A stretch of DNA of 64,000 bases, from assembly GCA_046330935.1 (NCBI GenBank), contig JAXLRU010000007.1, forward strand, positions 62,001-126,000. Reading direction: 5' to 3'. Origin of the DNA: JAXLRU01 sp046330935 (GTDB taxonomy: Bacteria; Actinomycetota; Actinomycetes; Actinomycetales; Kineosporiaceae). The notes below the pieces were generated by a model. The model saw only the letters and a list, made by a program, of their open reading frames with translations. It was not told where the DNA came from and did not search any database. A program made the position numbers and the translations under genes. Every line of letters starts with the position of its first letter. Position 1 is the stretch's first letter. Positions 1 through 7,959 of the stretch are shown piece by piece.

Positions 1-2087
1 ACGTCGCCCAGTTCCTCTACGAGGGCGACTCCCCGCTCGCGGAGCGGCGGGCGGCGGCCCTCAGCCTCGACCCGGCGCTGCTGGCGGAGCTGCTGGGCCG
101 CTCCGACGGCGTCTCCCTGTCGGACCTGCTCGACCCCGACCAGCTGCGCCGCACCGAGGCCGGCCTGCAGTGGCTCGATCCCGAGCGTCACGCCCGAGAC
201 GCCGAGGGCGTGGCCGACATGCTGCGGGTCCTCGGACCGCTGGGCGAGGCGGAGGTGGCCGCTCGGTGCACCCGCCCGGAGGAGGCGGCCGCGTGGCTCG
301 CCGACCTGCGCGGCGCCCGGCGGGTGATCGAGGTCCGGATCGCGGGCACCGCCCAGTGGGCGGCCATCGAGGACGCTGGAAGGCTGCGCGACGCCCTGGG
401 CACCCCGCTGCCGGTGGGCATCCCCGAGGCGTTCACCGAGCCGGTCACCGACCCGCTGGCCGACCTCCTGTCGCGCTACGCGCGTCGGCGCGGCCCCTTC
501 AGCGCCGCGAGGGCGGCGGCGCGCTTCGGCATCGGGCCCGCCGTCGCGACCGCGACGCTGCGCCGGCTGGTGCAGCTGGGGCGCCTCGTCGAGGGCGACC
601 TCCGCCCGAGCGGGGTGGCGCCGGTCGACTCGGCCGACGGCCCGGGCGATGCTGGCCCGCAGGAGGACGAAGGGCTCGCCGGGTCACCGCACTTCTGCGA
701 CGCCGAGGTGTTGCGGGTGCTCCGCCGGCGATCGCTGGCGGCCCTGCGCGCCGAGGTCGAACCCGTCGAGCCACGCGACCTCGCGCGCTTCCTCCCGCGC
801 TGGCATGGCGTGAGCGCCCCGGGCGTGCGCTCGGTGGACCCCGACGCGCTCGTGCGGGCGGTCGAGCAGCTCGCGGGCCTGCCCCTGCCCGCCAGCGCAT
901 GGGAGACGCTCGTCCTGCCCACCCGGGTGCCCGGGTACAGCCCGGCGTTGCTCGACGAGCTGACCGCCGCGGGTGAGCTGGTGTGGGCGGGGCACGGTGC
1001 CCTGCCGGGCGACGACGGGTGGGTGAGCCTGCAACCCGCCGACCTCGCCCACGTGACCCTGCCTCCCGCCGACGCGACGTTCGTGCCGGGACCCGTGCAC
1101 GAGGCGGTGCTCACGCTGCTCGCCCAGGGCGGCGGCTGGTTCTTCCGGGCGCTGGTCGACGGCGTCGGCGGTTCCGGCACCACCGACGCCCAGGTCGCCG
1201 ACGCCCTGTGGGACCTCGTCTGGGCCGGGCTCGTCACCAACGACACCCTGGCGGCGCTGAGGGTGCGGCTGTCGGCGGGGCGCACGGCGCACCGCCCGCG
1301 CGCGGCGGCCGCTCCCCGCAGCCGCCCCGGCCGGCCGGGCGCCTCGGGCTTCGGGGGCCTGCGGCAGTCGTTGCGCACGGGCCGACCCGCGATGCCCACA
1401 CGCGCGGGGCCCCCGGTCGTGGCCGGCCGCTGGTCCCTCGTGCCCGCCCGCGACCAGGACCCGACCGTGCGCGGTCACGCCGCGGCCGAGTTGCTGCTCG
1501 AGCGCTACGGGGTGGTGACCCGCGGCGGGGTCGAAGCCGAAGGACTGCCCGGTGGCTTCGGCTCCGTGTACCGGGTGCTGTCGGCCATGGAGGAGGCCGG
1601 GCGGGTGCGCCGGGGCTACTTCGTCGAAGGGCTCGGGGCCAGCCAGTTCGCCACGGTGGGGGCGGTCGACAGGCTGCGCGCGGTGGGCAAGGAGTCCTCC
1701 GGCTCCGCCCTCGTCCTCGCGGCGACCGACCCGGCCAACCCCTTCGGTGCCGCCCTGCCCTGGCCCGAGCGTCCGGGCGAGGACGGCGCGTCCCGCGGCC
1801 ACCGTCCGGGCCGGAAGGCGGGCGCGGTGGTCGTGCTCGACGACGGGCGGCTGGTCCTGTACGTGGAACGGGGCGGACGCACCTTCCTGTCCTGGAGCGA
1901 GGACCCGGAGCTCCTTCGCGGGGCCGCCGCGGCCCTGGCACAGGCGGTGCGGGCAGGCGTGATCGGCCGGCTCAGCGTGGAACGCGCCGACGGTGAGGGA
2001 CTCCTCGGCAGCGGCCACCCGCTCGCGGACGCACTCGCGGCCGCGGGTTTCCACGTGACGCCCCGAGGACTGCGCCTGCGCGCCTGA
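1..2087 (+). CDS. lhr: Lhr-type ATP-dependent DNA helicase, C-terminal part (5' end outside window)
   Basis: The open frame runs in from the left edge (first full codon at base 3) to a TGA at 2085-2087, so about 694 residues are visible. Only the region after the SF2 helicase core is present. It begins with a segment resembling the Lhr winged-helix region (VAQFLYEGDSPLAERRAA) and continues through the long Lhr C-terminal extension, with no internal frame break. Family knowledge: Lhr is a 3'-to-5' helicase of about 1,500 residues implicated in DNA repair in actinobacteria. The next gene encodes a Nei2-type glycosylase, the same pairing known as lhr-nei2 in mycobacteria, which supports the call. 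No Walker motifs can be checked because they lie upstream. Confidence 0.88.
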   Translation, partial: VAQFLYEGDSPLAERRAAALSLDPALLAELLGRSDGVSLSDLLDPDQLRRTEAGLQWLDPERHARDAEGVADMLRVLGPLGEAEVAARCTRPEEAAAWLADLRGARRVIEVRIAGTAQWAAIEDAGRLRDALGTPLPVGIPEAFTEPVTDPLADLLSRYARRRGPFSAARAAARFGIGPAVATATLRRLVQLGRLVEGDLRPSGVAPVDSADGPGDAGPQEDEGLAGSPHFCDAEVLRVLRRRSLAALRAEVEPVEPRDLARFLPRWHGVSAPGVRSVDPDALVRAVEQLAGLPLPASAWETLVLPTRVPGYSPALLDELTAAGELVWAGHGALPGDDGWVSLQPADLAHVTLPPADATFVPGPVHEAVLTLLAQGGGWFFRALVDGVGGSGTTDAQVADALWDLVWAGLVTNDTLAALRVRLSAGRTAHRPRAAAAPRSRPGRPGASGFGGLRQSLRTGRPAMPTRAGPPVVAGRWSLVPARDQDPTVRGHAAAELLLERYGVVTRGGVEAEGLPGGFGSVYRVLSAMEEAGRVRRGYFVEGLGASQFATVGAVDRLRAVGKESSGSALVLAATDPANPFGAALPWPERPGEDGASRGHRPGRKAGAVVVLDDGRLVLYVERGGRTFLSWSEDPELLRGAAAALAQAVRAGVIGRLSVERADGEGLLGSGHPLADALAAAGFHVTPRGLRLRA

Positions 2088-2147
2088 GGCGACCCATCGG
2101 TCCGGCCTGGGCGCGCGCCCAGCCCGCCGGGCGGCGAGACTGTCGCG

Positions 2148-3011
2148 GTGCCCGAAGGCGACGTGGTGTGGCGGACGGCCCGGCGGTTGCATCAGGCGCT
2201 CGCCGGCGCAGAGATCACCGGCTGGGACATGCGCTGGCCGTCCCTGGCCTCGACGGACCTGCGCGGAGACGTGGTGACGGAGGTGGCCAGCAGGGGCAAG
2301 CACCTGCTGTTGCGGACGCGCGGCGGGTGGACGCTCCACTCCCACCTGCGGATGGAGGGGTCCTGGCGGCTGCGGCGCACCGGCGCCGGCCCCGTCCGCG
2401 AACGGGACGTGCGGGCGGTCGTCGCCAGCCGGACGTGGACCGCCGTGGGCGTTCGCCTCGGGATGCTCGACCTCGTACCCACCGACCGGGAGGGGACGCT
2501 CGTGGGGCACCTCGGGCCCGACGTCCTCGGGCCCGGCTGGGACCCCGACGCGGTCCGGGAGCGGATCGCCGCGGATCCCCGCACGATCGGCGAGACCCTG
2601 CTCGACCAGCGGGTCCTCGCCGGGGTGGGCACCTTCTACCTGTGCGAGGCGTGTTTCCTGCTCGGCCTCACGCCTTGGACGCCCGCGGCCACGGTCGACG
2701 CGGGGCGCGTGGTGTCCCTCGTCCACCGGCTGCTCACGACGAACCGGGAACGGGCCGTCCAGGTGACCACGGGCAGCTCCCGCCCGGGCGAGAACGCCTT
2801 CGTCCACGCCCGCTCGGGGCTGCCCTGCCGCCGCTGCTCCTCGACGATCCGCGTGGCCGCCCTGGGTGAGGCCCCCCAGCAGCGTGTGGCGTTCTGGTGC
2901 CCGACGTGCCAGAAGGGCCCGACGCCCACCGATCACGGCCTGCCCATGCGTCCGCTCGGCTCGGCGCCGCGGCGCTCGGCGGGCGGCCCGCGCTACCGCA
3001 GCCGGACATGA
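2148..3011 (+). CDS. nei2: Fpg/Nei-family DNA glycosylase (endonuclease VIII, Nei2-like)
   Basis: 287 residues from a GTG start. The processed N-terminus would be PEGD, giving the Pro2 nucleophile and Glu3 typical of the family; a conserved Lys lies near residue 51 (SRGKHL). A C-terminal zinc finger is visible with Cys pairs at about 227/230 and 251/254 (CRRC and CPTC). The enzyme excises oxidised bases and nicks the abasic site by beta,delta-elimination. It follows the Lhr-type helicase by 60 bases on the same strand, and the pair is probably co-transcribed for repair of oxidative damage. The PEGD start is nearer Nei than Fpg (PELP). A short basic tail follows the zinc finger. Confidence 0.93.
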   Translation: MPEGDVVWRTARRLHQALAGAEITGWDMRWPSLASTDLRGDVVTEVASRGKHLLLRTRGGWTLHSHLRMEGSWRLRRTGAGPVRERDVRAVVASRTWTAVGVRLGMLDLVPTDREGTLVGHLGPDVLGPGWDPDAVRERIAADPRTIGETLLDQRVLAGVGTFYLCEACFLLGLTPWTPAATVDAGRVVSLVHRLLTTNRERAVQVTTGSSRPGENAFVHARSGLPCRRCSSTIRVAALGEAPQQRVAFWCPTCQKGPTPTDHGLPMRPLGSAPRRSAGGPRYRSRT

Positions 3012-3015
3012 CGAC

Positions 3016-3046
3016 GGGGCCGCTCCCTGCGAAAGGGAACGGCCCC
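3016..3046. terminator. Terminator hairpin between convergent nei2 and clgR
   Basis: A 13-base stem (ggggccgctccct paired with agggaacggcccc, one mismatch) with a 5-base loop lies between the two convergent stop codons. Either orientation could use it. There is no T-run, as is usual at this G+C. Confidence 0.7.
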
Positions 3047-3082
3047 GGATGTCGTCGTGAGGCGCGGGGAGACCGGACAGGC

Positions 3083-3406
3083 TCAGGCCGCAGAGACCAG
3101 ACCGTCCCGCAGGGCGACGCCGTCGGCGAGGTCGTCGGGCACGGTGTCGGGGACGACGCCGGAGAGGATGCTCTCGGCGAGGGCCACCCGCTCGCTCACC
3201 TCGCGCAGGACGGAGGAGAGGGGAACCTCCAGCGCGCCGCAGATCGAGGCCAGGAGCTCCGAGGAGGCCTCCTTCTGGCCACGCTCGACCTCGCTGAGGT
3301 AGCCGAGGGAGACCCGGGCGAGCGTCGACACCTCGCGGAGCGTGCGGCCCTGCTGACGGCGGGCATCCCGAAGGACGTCACCTATTTCCTGCCTCAGGAT
3401 CACCAC
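3083..3406 (-). CDS. clgR: XRE-family transcriptional regulator, ClgR-type
   Basis: 107 residues if the GTG at 3406 is the start; a strong GGAGGAGGG Shine-Dalgarno lies 6 bases upstream, and a second GTG follows directly. A helix-turn-helix of the Cro/C1 type covers about residues 8-65 (LREVSTLARVSLGYLSEVERG is its recognition part). The open frame extends much further upstream, but that extension overlaps cinA and looks spurious. Position beside cinA, pgsA and ftsK is the conserved actinobacterial place of ClgR, an activator of clp protease and other proteostasis genes. A 289-base gap (3407-3695) separates it from cinA, so it probably has its own promoter. I see no certain ClgR box there. 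Confidence 0.85.
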   Translation of the reverse strand: MVILRQEIGDVLRDARRQQGRTLREVSTLARVSLGYLSEVERGQKEASSELLASICGALEVPLSSVLREVSERVALAESILSGVVPDTVPDDLADGVALRDGLVSAA

Positions 3407-3695
3407 GGTGCGCCCTCCTCCCGCCTGGACCTTCTTCCCGTCCTTCTCGGCCGACGCCGTCGCCGGCTGAAGCCGCTGGGGCAAGCCCGCTGCGGGCCTG
3501 ATCACCAGCGCCGACGGAATGTCCGGGGACGAGCCCGGCTCCGATCGGAGCCCCACCGTACCGCGCACGATCGTGCCTTGCCCGGTTTGACGCTCAGCAT
3601 TCACACCCGGGTAACTTGCCGCGAGCGGGCATTGTTCCGGCCCCACCGGTGCAGCGCCGAACGGCATCCCTCCGCCGTGAGCCCGGGCGCCGGGT

Positions 3696-4175
3696 TCAGC
3701 TCGCGCCGAGATCGGCGAGCGAGGCGGCGGCCAGCGCCAGCACCGCGTCCACGCAGGCCAGCCGCACCTGGTCGCGGTCGCCCGGCAGGTGCAGTCCGCG
3801 GGCGACCACGGGCGCCCCGGGGATCGCACACGCGATCTTGACGGTGCCTGCGGGCACGCCGTCGCTGGGGCCGGGCCCCGCGACGCCGGTCGTGGCGAGG
3901 CCGACGTCGGCGCCCAGCACCCGGCGCACGCCGTCGGCCATCTGGCGTGCGACCTCCTCGTCGACCGGCCCGCACCGCTCCAGGAGCCCGCGGTCGACCC
4001 CGAGGACGTCGGCCTTCAGCTGTGTGGCGTAGGCGACCACTCCCCCGCGCAGCACCGCCGAGGCTCCCGGCACGGTCACCACGGCGGCGGTGACCAGCCC
4101 GCCGGTGAGCGACTCCGCGACGGCGAGGGTCCATCCCCTGTCCGCGAGGGTGCGGACCAGGTCGTGCGCGCTCAC
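3696..4175 (-). CDS. cinA: CinA C-terminal domain protein (nicotinamide-nucleotide amidase type)
   Basis: 159 residues from a GTG at 4175 whose GTGA overlaps the pgsA stop. The whole protein matches the CinA/PncC amidohydrolase domain: the N-terminal AESLTGG motif (about residues 19-25), GGVVAYATQLK, and the TTGVAGPGPSDGVPAGTV block. Family role: deamidation of nicotinamide mononucleotide in pyridine nucleotide recycling. It lacks the N-terminal molybdopterin-binding-like domain of full CinA, as in other actinobacterial copies next to pgsA. It is translationally coupled to pgsA and rimO. Confidence 0.92.
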   Translation of the reverse strand: MSAHDLVRTLADRGWTLAVAESLTGGLVTAAVVTVPGASAVLRGGVVAYATQLKADVLGVDRGLLERCGPVDEEVARQMADGVRRVLGADVGLATTGVAGPGPSDGVPAGTVKIACAIPGAPVVARGLHLPGDRDQVRLACVDAVLALAAASLADLGAS

Positions 4176-4858
4176 GCCGCCTGCGCCTGGTCCCCGCCCG
4201 GGCGACGCGATCGTGCCCGGGAGCGCAGCCGGACGGCCGAGACGACGTAGTCGACGCCGGTGACGACCGTGACGACGACCGCGGCCGCCATGACGACGAC
4301 CGCGACGGCGTGACCGGCGGCCGGCAGCGGCAGCAGGTAGCCGACGACGGCGAGGGCCTGCAGGGCGGTCTTCGCCTTGCCGCCGCGGCCTGCGGGCATC
4401 ACCCCGTAGCGGAGGACGACGAGCCGCAGGACGGTGATGCCAAGCTCGCGGGCGAGGACCACGACGGTGACCCACCACGGCAGCTCCCCGAGCACGGACA
4501 GGCCGACGAGGGCCGTGCCCATGAGGGCCTTGTCCGCGATGGGGTCGACGATCTTCCCCACGTCGGTGATCAGGTGACGCCGGCGGGCGATCTCGCCGTC
4601 CAACCGGTCCGTCGCCACGGCGAGGGCGAACACCCCGGCGGCGGCCGCGCGAAGCCCGTCACCCCCCTCGTGCAGGAGCAACCAGCCGAACACGGGGACG
4701 AGGACGAGCCGCAGCAGCGTCAGCGCGTTGGCGGCGTTGAGCACGCTCGGCGGCGGCGGGGCGGCAGGGGCCGGTGCCCCGACGGGCGCCGCGGCCTGGC
4801 CCTCGCCCAGGGGCGCGGCCGGGTGCTCGCCCGGCGGGGCGGGCGCGGCCTCGCTCAC
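4172..4858 (-). CDS. pgsA: CDP-alcohol phosphatidyltransferase (phosphatidylglycerophosphate synthase)
   Basis: 228 residues from the GTG at 4858, which overlaps the rimO stop by 4 bases. The CDP-alcohol phosphotransferase signature is intact: Asp84, Asp87-Gly88, Ala91-Arg92, Gly101, Asp105 and Asp109. About five to six hydrophobic segments follow a Pro/Ala-rich N-terminal tail of roughly 38 residues. It should make phosphatidylglycerophosphate from CDP-diacylglycerol and glycerol-3-phosphate in the membrane. The position between rimO and cinA is conserved in actinobacteria. Confidence 0.93.
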   Translation of the reverse strand: MSEAAPAPPGEHPAAPLGEGQAAAPVGAPAPAAPPPPSVLNAANALTLLRLVLVPVFGWLLLHEGGDGLRAAAAGVFALAVATDRLDGEIARRRHLITDVGKIVDPIADKALMGTALVGLSVLGELPWWVTVVVLARELGITVLRLVVLRYGVMPAGRGGKAKTALQALAVVGYLLPLPAAGHAVAVVVMAAAVVVTVVTGVDYVVSAVRLRSRARSRRPGGDQAQAA

Positions 4859-6378
4859 GGCACCACCCTGGCGCGAAGGTCGACCCCCTCGGCCGCCACC
4901 ACGCGGGCGCGCACCATGGTCCCCACCGCCGGCAGGTCGCCGTCGTGCTCGAGCACCGTCACGCCGTCGACGTCGGGGCCCTGGTGCTCGGCGCGGCCCC
5001 AGGCGGCGCCGTCCTCGTCGTGCTCCTCGACCAGGACGAGCACCTCCTCGCCCACCCGGTCCTCGGCGCGCTGCGCGGTGAGCTGCTCCACCAGCCAGGT
5101 CACGCGCTCGACGCGCGCGGCGACCTCGTCGGCGTCGAGCTTGCCGTCGAGGTCCTGTGCGGCCGTGCCGTCCTCGTCGGAGTACCCGAACACGCCGACC
5201 ACGTCGAGCCGGGCACCGGTGAGGAACTCCTCCAGCTCGGCGACGTCGGCCTCGGTCTCCCCGGGAAAGCCCACGATGACGTTGGACCGGACGCCGGCGG
5301 CGGGCGCGAGCGCGCGGACGCGCTCGAGCAGGGCGAGGAAGTCGGTGGTGGAGCCGAAGCGGCGCATCCGGCGCAGCACCGCGGCGGAACTGTGCTGGAA
5401 GGAGAGGTCGAAGTACGAGGCGACACCCGGCGTCTCGGCGATCACCTCGAGCAGCCCGGGGCGGATCTCCGCCGGCTGGAGGTAGGAGACCCGGACCCGC
5501 TCGATGCCCTCCACCGCGGCGATCGCCGGCACGACGGACTCCAGCAGCCGCAGGTCGCCGAGGTCCTTGCCGTAGGAGGTCGTGTTCTCGCTGACGAGGA
5601 AGACCTCCTTCACCCCCTGACCGGCCAGCCACCTCGCCTCGTCCAGGATCTCCGACGGCGGTCGGGAGACGAACGAGCCGCGGAAGGCGGGGATCGCGCA
5701 GAAGGTGCAGTGACGGTCGCAGCCCGACGCGATCTTGAGCGGCGCCCACGGACGCGAGTCGAGGCGCTTGCGGAGCACCGGGGGGCCCGACCTGGGGCCG
5801 GGAGGGGCCGACGTCGCGGGGACGTCGGCGGCGACGCCGGCCCGCGCACCGTGGCCGGGCACGCTGAGCGCGCCCGCGGCACCCTGACGCGCGACGGGGG
5901 TGACGGGCAGGAGGGTGCGGCGGTCGCGCGGCCGGTGCGAGGCGGGGGCGTGGCCGGAGAGCACGGCGCCGAGGTGCGCGGCGAGGTCGGGGTAGCTGTC
6001 GAAGCCGAGGACGGCGTCGGCCTCCGGGAGGGAGTCGGCGAGCTCCTGGCCGTAGCGCTCGGCGAGGCACCCGACGGCGACGACGGCGGCCGTGCGGGCC
6101 GTCCCCCGCAGGGACGCGGCCTCCAGAAGCGCGTCGATCGAGTCCTTCTTCGCCTGCTCGACGAACCCGCAGGTGTTGACCACCGCGACGTCGGCCTCGG
6201 CCGCGTCGTCGACCAGTTCCCACCCGGCGGACTCCAGGCGCCCCGCCAGCTCTTCGGAGTCGACCTCGTTGCGGGAACAGCCCAGCGTCACCAGCGCGAC
6301 GCGGCGCACCGGGGTGTCCTCACCCCCGTCCCGCGGGGAGGCGGCGGGGACGGGCGGGGCGAGAGGAGCGTCGGGCAC
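4855..6378 (-). CDS. rimO: Ribosomal protein S12 methylthiotransferase RimO
   Basis: 507 residues. The UPF0004 domain holds three cluster cysteines at about 34, 70 and 104; the radical SAM motif CxxxCxxC is at about 220/224/227 (CDRHCTFC); a TRAM domain ends the protein. Family role: beta-methylthiolation of an aspartate in ribosomal protein S12. An insert of about 40 residues rich in Ala, Gly and Pro lies between the first two domains (about 160-200). The gene heads the rimO-pgsA-cinA unit and is divergent from the lipoprotein gene, with only 32 bases between the starts. RimO rather than MiaB is chosen from the motif spacing and the conserved neighbourhood. Confidence 0.93.
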   Translation of the reverse strand: MPDAPLAPPVPAASPRDGGEDTPVRRVALVTLGCSRNEVDSEELAGRLESAGWELVDDAAEADVAVVNTCGFVEQAKKDSIDALLEAASLRGTARTAAVVAVGCLAERYGQELADSLPEADAVLGFDSYPDLAAHLGAVLSGHAPASHRPRDRRTLLPVTPVARQGAAGALSVPGHGARAGVAADVPATSAPPGPRSGPPVLRKRLDSRPWAPLKIASGCDRHCTFCAIPAFRGSFVSRPPSEILDEARWLAGQGVKEVFLVSENTTSYGKDLGDLRLLESVVPAIAAVEGIERVRVSYLQPAEIRPGLLEVIAETPGVASYFDLSFQHSSAAVLRRMRRFGSTTDFLALLERVRALAPAAGVRSNVIVGFPGETEADVAELEEFLTGARLDVVGVFGYSDEDGTAAQDLDGKLDADEVAARVERVTWLVEQLTAQRAEDRVGEEVLVLVEEHDEDGAAWGRAEHQGPDVDGVTVLEHDGDLPAVGTMVRARVVAAEGVDLRARVVP

Positions 6379-6410
6379 CGAGCCAGCGTACGGCGTCGGC
6401 AGGGCCTACC

Positions 6411-7241
6411 ATGCCGCGCATGCCCGCACCCGCTTCGTCCTTGCGCCGCGCCCGCACGAGCGCAGGCTCCGTCACCCCGCTCATCGCCGAGCAGGTCCCC
6501 GGCGCACCGCGCACGTCGCCCACGCTGCGCCGCGGATCCGCGATCGTGCTGGCCGCCGGGCTCGTCGCAGGCCTCGCCGGCTGCGCGGGTGAGCGCACCA
6601 CGCCCTCCCCGACCTCCTCGACGGCGGCCTCGGCCACCCCGGGCGCATCGCCGTCGGCCGGTTGGGTCCGCGCCGAGACGCCCACGATCCGGGCCGACTT
6701 CCCCGAGAACTGGATGCGGATCAACGACGAGAAGCTCGGGGACGGCATCGCCGCCCGGTCCCCCGCCGCCGCCGACGGCTCCCGCGCTGTGGTCACCGTG
6801 CGCATCCTCGGCGTGGGCGTCGGCGACGCCCAGCAGGTGGGCGCCTCGCCGGCCACCGCGGCGGCCGATCAGACGATCTCGCAGCTCGGCGAGCGCGGGG
6901 TCAAGGGCGTCAAGGCCGTGTCGGGCAGCGTGGCGGGTCGCCCGGGCTGGGTGCTGCGCTGGGACCAGGTCAACGACCGCGACCCGAGCAAGCAGGTCTA
7001 CCGCCACGTCTGGGGCGTCTCCGACCTCGGCACCCGGCAGTTCGTCCTCGTCACCGCCCAGGCGCCCGCCTCCACGTTCGCGCAGTCGAAGGTCGACGAC
7101 GTGCTCGCCGGTGTGCGCCTGCCGCTGGCCGTGGCCCCCACCGGCACGCCCACGCGCACCCCGGACGGCTCGGGCGACGTCGTGATCGACCAGCAGAAGC
7201 AGGGCGGCCCCGGCCTGCCCGACCTGCCCAGCCAGCCCTGA
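6411..7241 (+). CDS. Putative secreted lipoprotein, function unknown
   Basis: 276 residues from the ATG at 6411 (a second ATG lies at 6420). A basic N-terminal stretch is followed by a hydrophobic core and the lipobox LAGC, with the lipidated Cys at about 58. A Ser/Thr/Pro-rich linker follows, then a globular region (about 80-235) starting around TPTIRADFPENW that weakly recalls the PsbP/LpqN-like lipoprotein fold. The tail is Gly/Pro-rich. No catalytic motif is visible. The N-terminal region before the hydrophobic core is unusually long (about 40 residues), so the start is uncertain. It stands alone, divergent from rimO. Confidence 0.75.
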   Translation: MPRMPAPASSLRRARTSAGSVTPLIAEQVPGAPRTSPTLRRGSAIVLAAGLVAGLAGCAGERTTPSPTSSTAASATPGASPSAGWVRAETPTIRADFPENWMRINDEKLGDGIAARSPAAADGSRAVVTVRILGVGVGDAQQVGASPATAAADQTISQLGERGVKGVKAVSGSVAGRPGWVLRWDQVNDRDPSKQVYRHVWGVSDLGTRQFVLVTAQAPASTFAQSKVDDVLAGVRLPLAVAPTGTPTRTPDGSGDVVIDQQKQGGPGLPDLPSQP

Positions 7242-7280
7242 CCGCAGCGGTCATCGACGTCTGACGACCAGGGACCGACG

Positions 7281-7317
7281 CGAGCCGGGCCGGGGACCAC
7301 CACCCCGGCCCGGCTCG
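7281..7317. terminator. Strong bidirectional terminator hairpin
   Basis: A perfect 15-base inverted repeat (cgagccgggccgggg and its complement) with a 7-base loop lies between convergent stop codons at 7241 and 7324. It can serve both genes. Confidence 0.85.
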
Positions 7318-7323
7318 CTCGCG

Positions 7324-7959
7324 TCAGGCGTCGGCTTCGAGCAGCGCCCGCATGGGCCGCGTGGGGGGCAGCCAGGCGCCGCCCTCGGGGAGGTTGTCCA
7401 GGCGGACCCGCGGCAGGGGGGCGGTGAACGCGCCCGGGACGTCCTCGAGGTCGAGGAACGTGAGCAGCTCCGACTCCTGGGCGTAGCCGGCCACCTCGGA
7501 GAACGACAGGACGACGACCTCGACGCCCTCGCGGGCGAGGTCCTCCAGCGGCCCGAGGAAGTTGCGCCCGTCCCCACTCGCGACCACCAGGCGCCGCAGC
7601 CGACGGCTGCGGTGGCGCAGCTCGATGTGGGCGAGCATGTCGAGGTCGACGTCGTCGTCCGAGGCCAGCTTCGGCCGGGCGAACACGGCGTACCCGAAGG
7701 ACCGGATCGCCTCGACCCAGCCGCGCATCGTCACCGCACCGCCCTGGGGAACGTTGGCGAACACGCAGCCCTCGACGTCGCGCTCCCCCGCTGCCAGCAG
7801 CAGCCACCGCGCGACGGCGTCGAAGCGCGGCCGTGAGGCCGGGGTCGGGCGACCACCGATGACCGTCGCGAGCGTCATGTCGATGTTCGGTGCGTCCCAC
7901 ACCAGCAGGTCGAGCTCGGGGGCGTCGGCCTGCTGGGGCTCGTCCTCAGTCGTCGTCAT
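7324..7959 (-). CDS. NYN (PIN-like) domain protein
   Basis: 211 residues. Acidic motifs expected of the NYN/LabA nuclease fold are visible: DAPNIDM near the N-terminus (about 22-28), DDDVDLDMLAHIEL (about 101-114) and the VVASGDGRNF block (about 125-134). The family contains predicted ribonucleases of the PIN-like fold; substrates are mostly unknown. The ATG lies within the last 14 bases of ftsK, so the two are translationally coupled, with ftsK upstream. This adjacency suggests a housekeeping role, but the target cannot be read from the sequence. Confidence 0.82.
   Translation of the reverse strand: MTTTEDEPQQADAPELDLLVWDAPNIDMTLATVIGGRPTPASRPRFDAVARWLLLAAGERDVEGCVFANVPQGGAVTMRGWVEAIRSFGYAVFARPKLASDDDVDLDMLAHIELRHRSRRLRRLVVASGDGRNFLGPLEDLAREGVEVVVLSFSEVAGYAQESELLTFLDLEDVPGAFTAPLPRVRLDNLPEGGAWLPPTRPMRALLEADA

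Noticed and set aside
3407..3695. Possible ClgR self-regulation box in the clgR upstream region
   Set aside because: Short CGCT/GCGG-like pieces occur but nothing matches a full motif convincingly, and such pieces are common at this G+C.
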